From contig PEKW01000002.1 in the NCBI GenBank assembly GCA_002796995.1, positions 186,001-250,000 of the forward strand: a stretch of DNA of 64,000 nucleotides, written 5' to 3'. The number at the start of each line of letters is the position of its first letter. Position 1 is the stretch's first letter. The notes beneath the pieces were generated by a model that searched no databases, was not told the origin of the DNA, and was given only the letters and a program-made list of their open reading frames with translations. A program made the translations under genes and the position numbers. This DNA is from Rhizobium sp. (GTDB lineage Bacteria; Pseudomonadota; Alphaproteobacteria; Rhizobiales; Rhizobiaceae). Positions 32,846 through 44,028 of the stretch are shown here, piece after piece.

Positions 32846-34435
32846 ATGGAACGGCTGGCCGGGAGGATCATGCTGCTCGGGGGAGCGAAACGTGCGGTCC
32901 TGACGTTTCTCGCCGGAGCGCTCGGCGCACTCGCCCTGCCGCCCTTCGGCTTCTTCGCGGTGATGTTCGTCTCCTTCCCCCTACTCGTCTGGTTGCTCGA
33001 CGGCATTTCCGGCAACCCTGACCGCAGCCATTCCTTCGGCCTGCGTTCCGCCTTCGTCACAGGCTGGCTGTTCGGCTTCGGCTATTTCACCGCCGGGCTG
33101 TGGTGGCTCGGCAATGCGCTTCTGTTCGAGGCCGAGGAGTTCGCCTGGGCCCTGCCGCTGGCCGTGCTCGGCCTGCCCGCGGTGCTGGGGATCTTCTACG
33201 GGCTGGCGACGTTGCTCGCCCGGCTCGTCTGGTCGGACGGCATGGGGCGCATTGCAGCACTTGCCGCGGGCTTTGGCCTTGCCGAATGGCTGCGCAGCTT
33301 CGTCGCGACCGGCTTTCCCTGGAACGCGATCGGCTATGCGGCGATGCCGATGCCGCTGATGATGCAGTCGGCCGCACCGCTCGGGCTGTTCGCCGTCAGC
33401 ACGCTTGCCGTCTTCGTCTTTTCGGCCCCAGCATTGCTGGGCACCCGCAAGGGAATGGTCCCCGGGCTCGCGCTCGCCGCGCTGCTGTTTGCCGCCCATC
33501 TCGGCTACGGTGCCTTCGTGCTCCACGAGCCTCTGCCGGCCGGCACGAACAATCTGACGGTGCGGCTGGTGCAGCCGGCGATCGACCAGGCGAAGAAGCT
33601 CGAGAACGCCGATCGTATCGACGTGTTCAACCAGCACCTGGCGCTGTCGGCGCAGCCGGTGACACCCGGCCAGCCGGAACCGGACATCATCGTCTGGCCC
33701 GAAACCTCGATCCCGTTCATCCTGACCGAACACCCGGACGCGCTGTCGCGGATCGCCGATATGCTGAAGGACGGCCAGGTGCTCTTGACCGGCGCGGTGC
33801 GTGCCGAGGAGCAGGGGGCGGGGCAGGCGCCGCGGTACTATAATTCCGTCTACATGATCGACGACAAGGGGCAGATCCTGTCCGCTTCCGACAAGGTGCA
33901 CCTGACGCCCTTCGGCGAATACGTGCCGTATGAGGAGGTGCTGCGCCGGATCGGCTTCGACAACCTGATCAGTCTGCCCGGAGGGTTCTCGCCGGCCTCG
34001 CAGCGCACGCTTTTGACCTTGCCGTCGGGGATCGGGCTCTATCCGCTGATCTGTTACGAGATCATCTTTCCCGACGAGGTCGACATCCCGCCGGGCAAAG
34101 CCGGCGCCATCGTCAACCTGACGAACGACGCGTGGTTCGGCGCGACGCCCGGGCCCTATCAGCACTTTCTCCAGGCGCGGATACGCGCCGTCGAGGCCGG
34201 CCTGACGCTCATCCGGGGCGCAAACAACGGCATTTCCGCCATTGTCGATCCCCGCGGGCAGATTATTTCTGGGGTGGCGCTCAATGCCAAAGGAGCCGAA
34301 GATTCAACCTTCAGTGTCATTGATGTCTCGAATTGGAACAACAGTGATCGCAAACTAAACTTCTGGTTGGTTATGCTTGCCGTCGCATTGACGGCTGTCA
34401 TTTCACGCATGGGTTTTATTTTTCGGAAGAATTGA
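32846..34435 (+). CDS. lnt: Apolipoprotein N-acyltransferase
   Basis: N-terminal TM region 'LGALALPPFGFFAVMFVSFPLLVWLLDG' and nitrilase domain 'ICYEIIFPDEVD', 'NLTNDAWFG'. Confidence 0.95.
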   Translation: MERLAGRIMLLGGAKRAVLTFLAGALGALALPPFGFFAVMFVSFPLLVWLLDGISGNPDRSHSFGLRSAFVTGWLFGFGYFTAGLWWLGNALLFEAEEFAWALPLAVLGLPAVLGIFYGLATLLARLVWSDGMGRIAALAAGFGLAEWLRSFVATGFPWNAIGYAAMPMPLMMQSAAPLGLFAVSTLAVFVFSAPALLGTRKGMVPGLALAALLFAAHLGYGAFVLHEPLPAGTNNLTVRLVQPAIDQAKKLENADRIDVFNQHLALSAQPVTPGQPEPDIIVWPETSIPFILTEHPDALSRIADMLKDGQVLLTGAVRAEEQGAGQAPRYYNSVYMIDDKGQILSASDKVHLTPFGEYVPYEEVLRRIGFDNLISLPGGFSPASQRTLLTLPSGIGLYPLICYEIIFPDEVDIPPGKAGAIVNLTNDAWFGATPGPYQHFLQARIRAVEAGLTLIRGANNGISAIVDPRGQIISGVALNAKGAEDSTFSVIDVSNWNNSDRKLNFWLVMLAVALTAVISRMGFIFRKN

Positions 34436-34502
34436 CCAAAAACCCCTAAAATTGCATAGTGGATTGAACCATAGGTCCGTACGTATGCTCGAAGTTCATG
34501 AA

Positions 34503-34519
34503 TGGCGTGTGCAACGCCA
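34503..34519. repeat. Inverted repeat TGGCGT-GTGCA-ACGCCA in the XRE regulator leader
   Basis: Perfect 6-bp arms read from the sequence. Confidence 0.6.
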
Positions 34520-34582
34520 CGTTATGGTCCGTCCGGCGCTGAGGGTCATGGTGGAATTGCCAACACTTGTCAGGATCGCAAC

Positions 34583-35002
34583 ATGATCGAGAATAAAAAG
34601 AAGCCGAACCCGATCGACATTCATGTCGGCAGCCGGATTCGTCTTCGCCGCACCATGCTGGGCATGAGCCAGGAGAAACTGGGCGAGAGCCTCGGGATCA
34701 CCTTCCAGCAAATCCAGAAATACGAAAAAGGCACGAACCGCGTCGGCGCCAGCCGTCTTCAGAACATTTCCAACATTCTGAATGTCCCGGTTTCCTTCTT
34801 CTTCGAAGATGCGCCGGGCGAGCAGTCTTCGGGCGCCAACGGCATGGCCGAAGCGTCGAGCTCCAACTATGTCGTAGACTTCCTGTCCTCGTCGGAAGGC
34901 CTGCAGCTGAACCGCGCTTTCGTCAAGATCGCCGATCCCAAGGTTCGTCGCAAGCTGGTCGACCTCGTCAAGGCACTGGCCGCGGAAGCGGACGCCGACT
35001 GA
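34583..35002 (+). CDS. XRE-family helix-turn-helix regulator (PraR/PhrR-like)
   Basis: 'IDIHVGSRIRLRRTMLGMSQEKLGESLGITFQQIQKYEKGTNRVGASRLQNIS'; next to metK. Confidence 0.9.
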   Translation: MIENKKKPNPIDIHVGSRIRLRRTMLGMSQEKLGESLGITFQQIQKYEKGTNRVGASRLQNISNILNVPVSFFFEDAPGEQSSGANGMAEASSSNYVVDFLSSSEGLQLNRAFVKIADPKVRRKLVDLVKALAAEADAD

Positions 35003-35029
35003 CCTTCGGGCCAGGCGGGCATGAAAGAG

Positions 35030-35053
35030 AGCGGCCATTCGGTCGCTTTTTTT
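35030..35053 (+). terminator. Rho-independent terminator after the XRE gene
   Basis: agcggcc-attc-ggtcgct followed by ttttttt. Confidence 0.8.
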
Positions 35054-35077
35054 CTGTCCGAATCTTGCTGGAAATGT

Positions 35078-35101
35078 CGACATAAAGATATATTTATGTC
35101 G
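35078..35101. promoter_or_regulatory. 24-bp near-perfect palindrome CGACATAAAGATATATTTATGTCG upstream of metK
   Basis: Differs from its reverse complement only at one symmetric pair. Confidence 0.75.
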
Positions 35102-35170
35102 TTGTCTGCTTGTTTTTCGCGCGTGAACTGACTAACAAGGGCAAGGCCTGTTCTTTGAGGGGAATCCCGA

Positions 35171-36409
<1,239 letters not shown>

Positions 36410-36415
36410 GGCGCA

Positions 36416-37117
36416 ATGACGGAAGCGGAACGCAGGACACGGTCGACCGAGGCCTTCTTCGGTCGACGCAAGGGAAAGCCCTTGCGCGACCAGCAGGTCG
36501 AGCGGATGGAAACCCTCCTGCCGGAGCTGAAGATCGACCTGGCGTCCAAGCCGCCGGCCGACATCAAGGCCCTCTTTCCGCACCCCGTGGACAAGGTCCG
36601 GCTCGAGATCGGTTTCGGCGGCGGCGAACATCTCGTCCACCGCGCCCGCACCCATCCAGACACCGGCTTCATCGGCGTCGAGCCCTTCGTCAATTCCATG
36701 GCCAAGCTTCTGGCCGTGGTCGAGGCGGAGGGGCTGAAGAACATCCGTGTTCATGACGATGACGCCACCCAGCTGCTTGACTGGCTGCCGGAGGGTTCGA
36801 TCGATCAGATCGAGCTGCTCTATCCCGATCCCTGGCCGAAAAAGAAGCACTGGAAGCGCCGCTTCGTCTCGCAGGTCAATCTCGAGCGCTTCCATCGCGT
36901 GCTGAAGCCGGGCGGGCTGTTCTGCTTCGCCTCGGACATCGATACCTATGTCAACTGGACGCTGCAGCATTGCCGGCAGCATGGCGGCTTCGACTGGACG
37001 GCGCGCAATGCCGCCGACTGGCTGACCCCGTTTGCCGGGTGGCCGGGCACGCGCTACGAAGCCAAGGCGAAGCGCGAAGGCCGCGCCTCCGCCTATCTCA
37101 CATTCCGCAGGATTTGA
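36416..37117 (+). CDS. trmB: tRNA (guanine-N7-)-methyltransferase
   Basis: '[29 protein letters not shown]', '[17 protein letters not shown]'. Confidence 0.96.
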   Translation: MTEAERRTRSTEAFFGRRKGKPLRDQQVERMETLLPELKIDLASKPPADIKALFPHPVDKVRLEIGFGGGEHLVHRARTHPDTGFIGVEPFVNSMAKLLAVVEAEGLKNIRVHDDDATQLLDWLPEGSIDQIELLYPDPWPKKKHWKRRFVSQVNLERFHRVLKPGGLFCFASDIDTYVNWTLQHCRQHGGFDWTARNAADWLTPFAGWPGTRYEAKAKREGRASAYLTFRRI

Positions 37118-37126
37118 CGGAAACGG

Positions 37127-37384
37127 TCAGTGAAGGCTGACCGTCTTGAGGTCGTCCTCGGCCGCCTTGTAGAAGGTGCTGGACCGGTTGTCGGTCAGCA
37201 GGATCGGCGTGCCGTCCGCGCCGAAAAGGGCCCAGAGATCGAGGCTGGGGTCGATATCCGGCGCCTCGGGAAAGCAGCGGGATACTTCTTCCGAGCGCAT
37301 CTTGCGGATATAGCCGACTTCGCCGGCGCCGAGATGCGCCAATTCGGATTGGGTCAGGCGCCCGTTCACTTCTCTCATCAACAT
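37127..37384 (-). CDS. DUF1150 family protein
   Basis: 'LTQSELAHLGAGEVGYIRKMRSEEV...LWALFGADGTPILLTDNR' pattern; downstream of hsp20. Confidence 0.82.
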   Translation of the reverse strand: MLMREVNGRLTQSELAHLGAGEVGYIRKMRSEEVSRCFPEAPDIDPSLDLWALFGADGTPILLTDNRSSTFYKAAEDDLKTVSLH

Positions 37385-37433
37385 TCCGATCCTCCGCCAC
37401 TGAGGGAGCTACGGCACGATCATGCCGTTAACC

Positions 37434-37859
37434 CTACTGTGCAGCGGAAATGTTAATTTTTCGCACCATTTGGGCCGATTGGGGGCGCACGAGGTCGATA
37501 GACAGAAGGCCGTGGCGTAGCGTCGCGCTGAGCACGTCCATGCCGCTTTCGAGCAGGAAGATGCGCTGGAACTGGCGGGCCGCGATGCCGCGGAAAAGGT
37601 AGTTGGGCTCGTCGCGCTCGGCCTGCCGTCCGCGGATGATCAGCTGATCGGCCTCGACCAGAACCTCCAGTTCGTCTTCGCCGAAGCCGGCGACGGCGAG
37701 TGTGATTCGCAGGCGCTCGGCCGCCGTTTGCCCGCTGCCCAGCCGCTCGATGTTGAAGGGCGGATAGCCGTCGCTCGCCCGGTTGACGCGTCCGGTCGCC
37801 GGATCGCCCATCCCGAATCCGATCAGCAGCGGCCGCGCCGATGTCTTGGTATTTCTCAT
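37434..37859 (-). CDS. Hsp20/alpha-crystallin family small heat shock protein
   Basis: 'GYPPFNIERLG...RITLAVAGFGEDELEVLVEADQLIIRGRQ...FLYRGIAARQFQRIFLL'-like IbpA pattern. Confidence 0.93.
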   Translation of the reverse strand: MRNTKTSARPLLIGFGMGDPATGRVNRASDGYPPFNIERLGSGQTAAERLRITLAVAGFGEDELEVLVEADQLIIRGRQAERDEPNYLFRGIAARQFQRIFLLESGMDVLSATLRHGLLSIDLVRPQSAQMVRKINISAAQ

Positions 37860-37917
37860 CGATAGTCCTTCGTCCGGGGGCCGTTTTCGGCCAGGACCGA
37901 AATCGTCGCGACCCTGA

Positions 37918-37946
37918 ATATGGGTTGGGCGAGGCGGCTCCGCAAG
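37918..37946 (-). promoter_or_regulatory. Candidate RpoH-type promoter for hsp20 (CTTGCGG-N15-CCCATAT)
   Basis: Read on the minus strand about 60-90 nt upstream of the hsp20 start. Confidence 0.5.
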
Positions 37947-38014
37947 CGCTTCGGAACTTGACAAGCGTTGCTATCGGGCTCAACTGGCGGGCCCTCAAAT
38001 TCGAGATCGGACGC

Positions 38015-38959
38015 ATGACTGAACGCAGAAAGATCATTATCGACACCGACCCCGGCCAGGACGACGCCGCCGCGCTGATGCTCGCCTTCGCAAGCCCTTC
38101 GGAACTCGAAATCCTCGGCATCACCACGGTCGCCGGCAACGTTCCGCTGCGGTGGACCAGCCGCAATGCCCGCGTCATCTGCGAGCTGTGCGGCCGGACC
38201 GATATCCCGGTCTACGAAGGTGCCGACCGGCCGATCGAGCGTCCGCTCGTCACCGCCGAGCATGTCCACGGCAAGACGGGCCTCGACGGCGCCGTGCTCG
38301 ATGAGCCGACCATGGCGGTGATGCCGCAGCACGCGGTCGACTTCATCATTGAGACCCTGCGCCGCGAGCCGGAAGGCAGCGTGACGCTCTGCACGCTCGG
38401 ACCACTCACCAATGTCGCGCTCGCCCTGAAAAAGGCGCCGGACATCGCGCCGCGCATTCGCGAACTGGTGCTGATGGGCGGTGGCTTCTTCGAAGGCGGC
38501 AACATCACGCCGGCCGCGGAGTTCAACATCTATGTCGACCCGCAGGCCGCCGCGATCGTCTTCGGCTCCGGCATACCGCTCGTCATGATGCCGCTCGACG
38601 TGACCCACCAGCTGATGACCACCAAGGCGCGTGTGTCACGGCTTGCGGCGCTTGGCACCCGCCCCGCCAAAGTCATGGTCGAATGGCTGGAATTCTTCGA
38701 GCGCTTCGATGAGGAGAAATACGGTTCCGACGGCGGCCCGCTGCACGATCCGACCGTCATCGCCTATCTGCTGAAACCGGAGCTTTTCTCCGGCCGCCAC
38801 TGCAATGTCGAGATCGAGACGCAGTCCGAACTGACGGTCGGCATGACGGTCGTTGACTGGTGGCGTGTGTCCGGACGCGCTGCCAATGCGCAGGTGATGC
38901 GCAATGTCGACGCGGACGGCTTCTTCGATCTGTTGATCGAGCGCTTCGCGCGGCTCTAA
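38015..38959 (+). CDS. Inosine-uridine preferring nucleoside hydrolase family
   Basis: 'KIIIDTDPGQDDAAALMLA' and 'VLMGGGFFEGGNITPAAEFNIYVDPQAA'. Confidence 0.95.
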   Translation: MTERRKIIIDTDPGQDDAAALMLAFASPSELEILGITTVAGNVPLRWTSRNARVICELCGRTDIPVYEGADRPIERPLVTAEHVHGKTGLDGAVLDEPTMAVMPQHAVDFIIETLRREPEGSVTLCTLGPLTNVALALKKAPDIAPRIRELVLMGGGFFEGGNITPAAEFNIYVDPQAAAIVFGSGIPLVMMPLDVTHQLMTTKARVSRLAALGTRPAKVMVEWLEFFERFDEEKYGSDGGPLHDPTVIAYLLKPELFSGRHCNVEIETQSELTVGMTVVDWWRVSGRAANAQVMRNVDADGFFDLLIERFARL

Positions 38960-38974
38960 ATGCCCTGAAACGAA

Positions 38975-39006
38975 GAAAGGCCGCCGGATCGCTCCGGCGG
39001 CCTTTC
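38975..39006. terminator. Strong bidirectional terminator between nucleoside hydrolase and MCP genes
   Basis: gaaaggccgccgga-tcgc-tccggcggcctttc, perfect 14-bp stem. Confidence 0.9.
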
Positions 39007-39044
39007 TATTTCCATCTGCCTTGGCCCGGCTGTCGTGGACCCGC

Positions 39045-41396
39045 TCAGAATTCCTGCCAGTCTTCCGCCACGGCGGCGGACCCGCCACCGGCCGCGCGCT
39101 TCGGCGCGGGGCGGGACGAGGCTGCAGGCGCGCTCGGGGCGGCCGTCCGCATCGTCCGAGCGACCGAGGTCAGCGACGAGGAGAGAGCCTGGGGCGAGGT
39201 CCGGTAGCTGTTCGCCCCCGTCACCGTGAAGCGCGACACCAGATCTCTCAGGTTCTCAGATTCGTTCTTCAGCGTCATGCTGGCGGCGGTGGTCTCCTCC
39301 ACCATTGCTGCGTTCTGCTGGGTCACCTGGTCCATCTGGTTGACGGCCGAGTTGATCTCCTTCAGGCCCGAGGCCTGCTCGCTGGCGGAGGCGGAGATCT
39401 GGCGAATCAGGTCGTTGATCTGCATGACCTGGCCGGCAATCTTGTGCAACGTGTGACCGGCCTGGCCGACCAGTTCGACGCCGTCCTTGACCTGCGCACC
39501 CGAAGTGGTGATCAGCGTCTTGATCTCCTTCGCCGCGCTGGCCGAGCGTTGAGCCAGTTCACGCACTTCCTGAGCCACGACGGCAAAGCCCTTGCCGGCT
39601 TCACCGGCGCGGGCGGCTTCGACGCCGGCGTTCAGGGCCAGAAGGTTCGTCTGGAAGGCGATCTCGTCAATCACGCCGATGATGCGCGAGATTTCCTGCG
39701 ACGACTGGGCAATACCCTGCATCGAGGTGACGGCCTTCTGCACCACTTCGCCCGAGCGCTCGGCGTCCTCGCAGGCGAGGTTGACGGTCGCCGCAGCCGT
39801 ATTGGCATTGACCGCGCTGGCATTGACCTGCTCGGTCAGTTCATTGAGGGCCGCCGCGGTCTCTTCGAGGCTTGCGGCCTGCTGTTCGGTGCGCTTGGAA
39901 AGATCCGCAGCGCTCTCGGCGATCTCGCCGCTGCCGGCGCCGATGTTGACGACGCTCGAATTGACCGCGGTAATGGTCGATTCCAGGCTTGCCAACGCAT
40001 CGTTGAAGTCGCGCTTGAGGGCGGCGTATTCGCCGGGGAATTCCTCTTCGATGCGGTATCCCAGATTGCCCTGCGACAGCTGCGACAGGCCGGTGCCGAG
40101 AACGCCGACGACCTGCTGCTGCACGCCGACCGAATGACTGCGCTCCTGTTCCGAGCGGCGGCGTTCGGCATCGGCCGCGCTGCGCTGCTGCTCGGCTTCG
40201 CCTTCCAGCTTGCGGCTGTCGGCGAGGCGGTGGCGGAAGCCGTCGAGCGCCTTGGCCACCAGGCCGAGTTCGTCGCTGCGCTCCTGGCCCTTGACCGCGG
40301 TCTCGTAATGGCCCTGGCCGAGCCGCCCGACATCTTCGAGCAGAGCCTGCAGGGGCTTCTGGGCAAAGGCGCGGACCGCCAGGAAGAGGCTCGCCATGAC
40401 GGCGCCGAGAACGATCAGGCCGGCGATGATCATGATCGTCGTCTGCGCCTCGACCGCGGCACCCGTGGCGCTGTGCGGAATGTCGACGATGACGGACCAG
40501 GTGGCGTTGACGCCCGGGACCTGGAAGGGGAAGAGCAGGCGGTCGAACGTGTCGGCGCCGTTTTCCTCGAGATCCTTCACCAGGCTGCTCTTGCCGGACG
40601 ACAGCGCGGTCTTCAGTGCATCGGCGCCTGCCACCTCATAGGGCTTCATCAGCAGGTCGTCCGTGGGGGCGACCAGCCACTGGCTGTTCTGCGCCACCAG
40701 CATCACGCGGCCAGTCTCGAAGGGACGAAGGGCCTTGAGCTTTTCCGACAGCGAGGCGAGCGAGATGTCGACGCCCGTGACACCGATCATCTTGCCGCCG
40801 GACATGACCGGATAGGCGATCGAGCTCATCGTCGTCGGAACGTCCGTGCCTTCGGCGAGATAGGGTGCGGTGATCGCGCCCTTGCCGCTCTTTGCCGCCA
40901 GCGCATACCACTCGGCGGCGTAGTCGTTCTTGAAGGTCGAGAACTGGATCGCACCGTTGCGGTCCTTCGACCAGTAGGGCGTGAAGACACCGTTGGCGTT
41001 CGCCCCGAGTTCGGCATTGTCGACCACGTCGTCCTTGCGACCGTCGAAGGCCTTCTCCTCTTCGGCAAACCAGCTGCCGAAGGCGAACGGGTTCTGTTCG
41101 AGATTGGCCTTGAGCAGGTTCATCGCGCCCTTGCGGTCGAAGGACTGGCCTTCGTGGCCGCGGCCCAGCACGCCCGACATGGTTCGGGCGGCGCTGGCCA
41201 GTTCGCCGATGTCGCCGGCGATTTCCTGGGCGATGGCTTCCGCCTCCGCCGTCGCCTGCTGCATGGTCAGCGTCTGGACGCGGTCGCGCGTCTCGTAAAT
41301 CAGGAAGAGATTGGAGAGCATCAGGACGAAAGCGATCGCCACGCCGGTCACGACGAGCAGCTTCGCCGCGATGGAGCGGGAAATGAACTTCAGCAT
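39045..41396 (-). CDS. Methyl-accepting chemotaxis protein with dCache-type periplasmic domain (McpX-like position)
   Basis: Two TM segments, Cache pattern '[11 protein letters not shown]...[11 protein letters not shown]', HAMP, MCP signalling hairpin '[37 protein letters not shown]', C-terminal DWQEF. Confidence 0.94.
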   Translation of the reverse strand: MLKFISRSIAAKLLVVTGVAIAFVLMLSNLFLIYETRDRVQTLTMQQATAEAEAIAQEIAGDIGELASAARTMSGVLGRGHEGQSFDRKGAMNLLKANLEQNPFAFGSWFAEEEKAFDGRKDDVVDNAELGANANGVFTPYWSKDRNGAIQFSTFKNDYAAEWYALAAKSGKGAITAPYLAEGTDVPTTMSSIAYPVMSGGKMIGVTGVDISLASLSEKLKALRPFETGRVMLVAQNSQWLVAPTDDLLMKPYEVAGADALKTALSSGKSSLVKDLEENGADTFDRLLFPFQVPGVNATWSVIVDIPHSATGAAVEAQTTIMIIAGLIVLGAVMASLFLAVRAFAQKPLQALLEDVGRLGQGHYETAVKGQERSDELGLVAKALDGFRHRLADSRKLEGEAEQQRSAADAERRRSEQERSHSVGVQQQVVGVLGTGLSQLSQGNLGYRIEEEFPGEYAALKRDFNDALASLESTITAVNSSVVNIGAGSGEIAESAADLSKRTEQQAASLEETAAALNELTEQVNASAVNANTAAATVNLACEDAERSGEVVQKAVTSMQGIAQSSQEISRIIGVIDEIAFQTNLLALNAGVEAARAGEAGKGFAVVAQEVRELAQRSASAAKEIKTLITTSGAQVKDGVELVGQAGHTLHKIAGQVMQINDLIRQISASASEQASGLKEINSAVNQMDQVTQQNAAMVEETTAASMTLKNESENLRDLVSRFTVTGANSYRTSPQALSSSLTSVARTMRTAAPSAPAASSRPAPKRAAGGGSAAVAEDWQEF

Positions 41397-41617
41397 GGAA
41401 ACCTCGATACGCACGGGGGGAGGGCTCAGGGACGCAACCGGGCGGTCCACACCATCATGGTGCGCTAGTACAAGTCGCCCTTTTCCAAAGGGGAATGTAC
41501 GCCAATTGGAGCCATAAGAGACCCGAAAGCTTAACGAGATTTGAAGTCACGCTGCGTTTTCTTGCATGTCCTCAGTAGCGGCCGATTGTGACTGTCGCAC
41601 AACGGAACAAAGTTGTT

Positions 41618-42517
41618 CTAAACGCGCCGTTCGACCTCGTCGACCGTCGGAATCGACGGCTGGGCGCCGGTCTTCAGGCAGGCGAGCGAACCGGCAACGG
41701 CGGCACGGCGGAGAGCCTGTTCGAAAGCGATGCCCTGATCCAGGCCGGCCGTAAGATAGCCGCAGAACGTGTCGCCCGCGCCGACGGTGTCGGCCGGCTC
41801 GATGGCGAGGCCCATGGTCCGGAAAAGCTTCGAATCCCGCGCGGCGATCACGCCGTCGGCGCCGAGCGTGACGATCAGCGTCTGCCCGGTCTCCCCGTGC
41901 AGCCGCATCAGCGTCTGCTCGCGTTCCGCCGCATCGAGCGCCTCGCGGCCGGCCAGCCGTTCGAATTCCGTCTCGTTGGCGATGACGATGTCGGCCATCC
42001 GCCCGAGGCGTGCTGCATCGGCGGTCAGAGGCGCGATGTTGAGAATGGTCGTGACGCCGCGTGCCTTGGCGTCGGTGAGGGCACGCTCGACCGAGGCTGC
42101 CGGAACCTCCAGCTGGAGCATGAGGAAATCGCCCGGCTGCATAGCGGCGACGGCTTCCTTGGCCTCCGGCTCGCCCACCGCGCCGTTGGCGCCGGGAACA
42201 ACGGTGATCATGTTCTCGCCGTCGCCACCGACCAGGATGACCGCGATGCCGGTAGGACCGTCGACATGATGGACCTTCGAGAGGTCGTTGCCGGCTTCGT
42301 CGAGCAGAGCCAGCGCCGGGCCGGCGAATTCGTCGCGTCCCACAGCACCCACCATGCGCACGGCCGAACCGGCGCGGCGTGCCGCCAGCGCCTGATTGGC
42401 GCCTTTGCCGCCGGCGGCGGTCGAAAAGCCGGTGCCGGCTACCGTTTCGCCCGGCTTCGGCAGTCGCGGTGTGGTGGCGATGAGGTCCATGTTGATGGAG
42501 CCGAATACAGTAATCAT
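41618..42517 (-). CDS. rbsK: Ribokinase
   Basis: 'FGSINMDLIATTPRLPKPGETVAGTGFSTAAGGKGANQALAA', 'DTVGAGDTFCGYL' pfkB motifs. Confidence 0.94.
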   Translation of the reverse strand: MITVFGSINMDLIATTPRLPKPGETVAGTGFSTAAGGKGANQALAARRAGSAVRMVGAVGRDEFAGPALALLDEAGNDLSKVHHVDGPTGIAVILVGGDGENMITVVPGANGAVGEPEAKEAVAAMQPGDFLMLQLEVPAASVERALTDAKARGVTTILNIAPLTADAARLGRMADIVIANETEFERLAGREALDAAEREQTLMRLHGETGQTLIVTLGADGVIAARDSKLFRTMGLAIEPADTVGAGDTFCGYLTAGLDQGIAFEQALRRAAVAGSLACLKTGAQPSIPTVDEVERRV

Positions 42518-42559
42518 GCGCGTGTCCGTCCTTGGTCGCGGTGTTTCGAGGACTCGATC

Positions 42560-43777
42560 CTATTCTTCGTCGACGATCCTGAGCTTCAAGAGGCCAGTCC
42601 GGCTTTCCACCGATCTCTGACTATCCTCCGGCAATGTCGCCGCACTCGTCTGGAACTCGAGCGCCTCGATCTTCGCGCCCCGTTTCGTCAGTTTGTCGGC
42701 CGAGGTCAGGATCATGTCCACATCTTTCTGTGCCGCCAGGAAATGTCCCTGCAGCTTTCTCGTGCGCTCGTCGAGGCGAACGAGGTCTTCCATCAGGTGG
42801 AGAACCTCACCCTGGATCAGGTGCGCCTGCTCGCGCATGCGCTGATCCTTGAGCACTGCCTGGATCACCTGGATCGACAGCATCAGCAGCGAAGGCGAGA
42901 CGATCACGACGCGCAGGCGATGGGCCTTCTGGACGATCGCTTCGAAATGTTCGTGGATCTCGGCAAAGATCGATTCCGACGGCACGAAGAGGAAGGCCAT
43001 GTCCTGGGTTTCGCCGGCAATCAGGTATTTCGCCGCGATGTCGCGGATATGCACCTCGATATCGCGGCGGAAGTTCTGCCCGGCCGCCTTCTTCTCCTCC
43101 GGCGTCTGGGCGTCGCGGATGGCGTTCCACGCCTCGAGCGGAAACTTCGCGTCGATCACCAGCGGCGGCGAGCCGTTCGGCATGCGGATCGTGCAGTCCG
43201 GGCGCATGCCGTTGGACAGGGTCGACTGGAAGGCATAGGCGCCCATCGGCAGGCCGTCGGCGACGATCGTCTCCATGCGTGACTGGCCGAAGGCGCCGCG
43301 CGTCTGCTTGTTCGACAGGATGGCCTGCAACCCGACCACGTCCTTGGCCAGCGACTGGATGTTGTTCTGCGCGGCATCGATGACGGCCAGCCGCTCCTGC
43401 AGGTGGCGCAGGTTCTCATGCGTCGATTTCGTCTGCTCGGTGATCGTCGCCCCAATGCGATGGGTCATGCCGTCCAGTCGCTGGCTGATCGTCTGGTTGA
43501 GCTCCGACTGGCGCTTGCCGAACACGTCCGACATCGCCGCCAGCCGTCCATGCATCTCCGCCTGGGCCTTGAGCAGCTCCGAAAGCCTGGCCTCGGCCAC
43601 CGCTTCTCGTCTGGCGGCCTCCAGCGCAAGCTCGGCGCGAAACCGGCTGGACCGGCGAATGGATAAAAGAACCAGCACAAGGGCGACGAGCAGCGCCGCG
43701 CCGACGATGCCGGCAAGGGCGGCCGGAGAAAGGCCGAAGATGTCGGCGGCGAGTGCGGTGAGGTCGGTGCTGTTCAT
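42560..43777 (-). CDS. rmuC: DNA recombination protein RmuC
   Basis: N-terminal TM plus coiled coil; 'VDGLPMGAYAFQSTLSNGMRPDCTIRMPNG-PLVIDAKFPLE' RmuC core. Confidence 0.93.
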   Translation of the reverse strand: MNSTDLTALAADIFGLSPAALAGIVGAALLVALVLVLLSIRRSSRFRAELALEAARREAVAEARLSELLKAQAEMHGRLAAMSDVFGKRQSELNQTISQRLDGMTHRIGATITEQTKSTHENLRHLQERLAVIDAAQNNIQSLAKDVVGLQAILSNKQTRGAFGQSRMETIVADGLPMGAYAFQSTLSNGMRPDCTIRMPNGSPPLVIDAKFPLEAWNAIRDAQTPEEKKAAGQNFRRDIEVHIRDIAAKYLIAGETQDMAFLFVPSESIFAEIHEHFEAIVQKAHRLRVVIVSPSLLMLSIQVIQAVLKDQRMREQAHLIQGEVLHLMEDLVRLDERTRKLQGHFLAAQKDVDMILTSADKLTKRGAKIEALEFQTSAATLPEDSQRSVESRTGLLKLRIVDEE

Positions 43778-44018
43778 GGCGGCGGAGACTAGCAGATTCG
43801 CAGTGGAGCAACAGATCAAATCGGGAACATGCGGCTGTGGCGGCCCCTTCGGCGTCGCCGCGCCGGCAATTTGCCCTGCGGGTGGCCGGCGGTTATCTGA
43901 GGTTGTAGAGAGTCAGGCTCGCAGAAAGCCCCGCCACTGCCGATCTGGACCGACGTGCATTGCGGAAATCTTCTCGCAATGAGATAATTTTTGTATTAGT
44001 TAAATTAAATATTTACCA

Positions 44019-44028
44019 TTACCGGTAA
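44019..44028. promoter_or_regulatory. TTACCGGTAA palindrome in AT-rich leader of first globin-MCP
   Basis: Read directly in a strongly AT-rich stretch (about 43980-44055). Confidence 0.35.

Noticed and set aside
35054-35170. Possible SAM-type riboswitch before metK
   Set aside because: I could not find a SAM-II or SAM/SAH pseudoknot consensus; the evident signal is a DNA-like palindrome. A covariance-model scan would be decisive.
39021-41468. 815-aa plus-strand ORF opposite the chemoreceptor
   Set aside because: Shadow ORF with Arg/His/Ala/Leu-biased composition; the minus-strand MCP is unambiguous.
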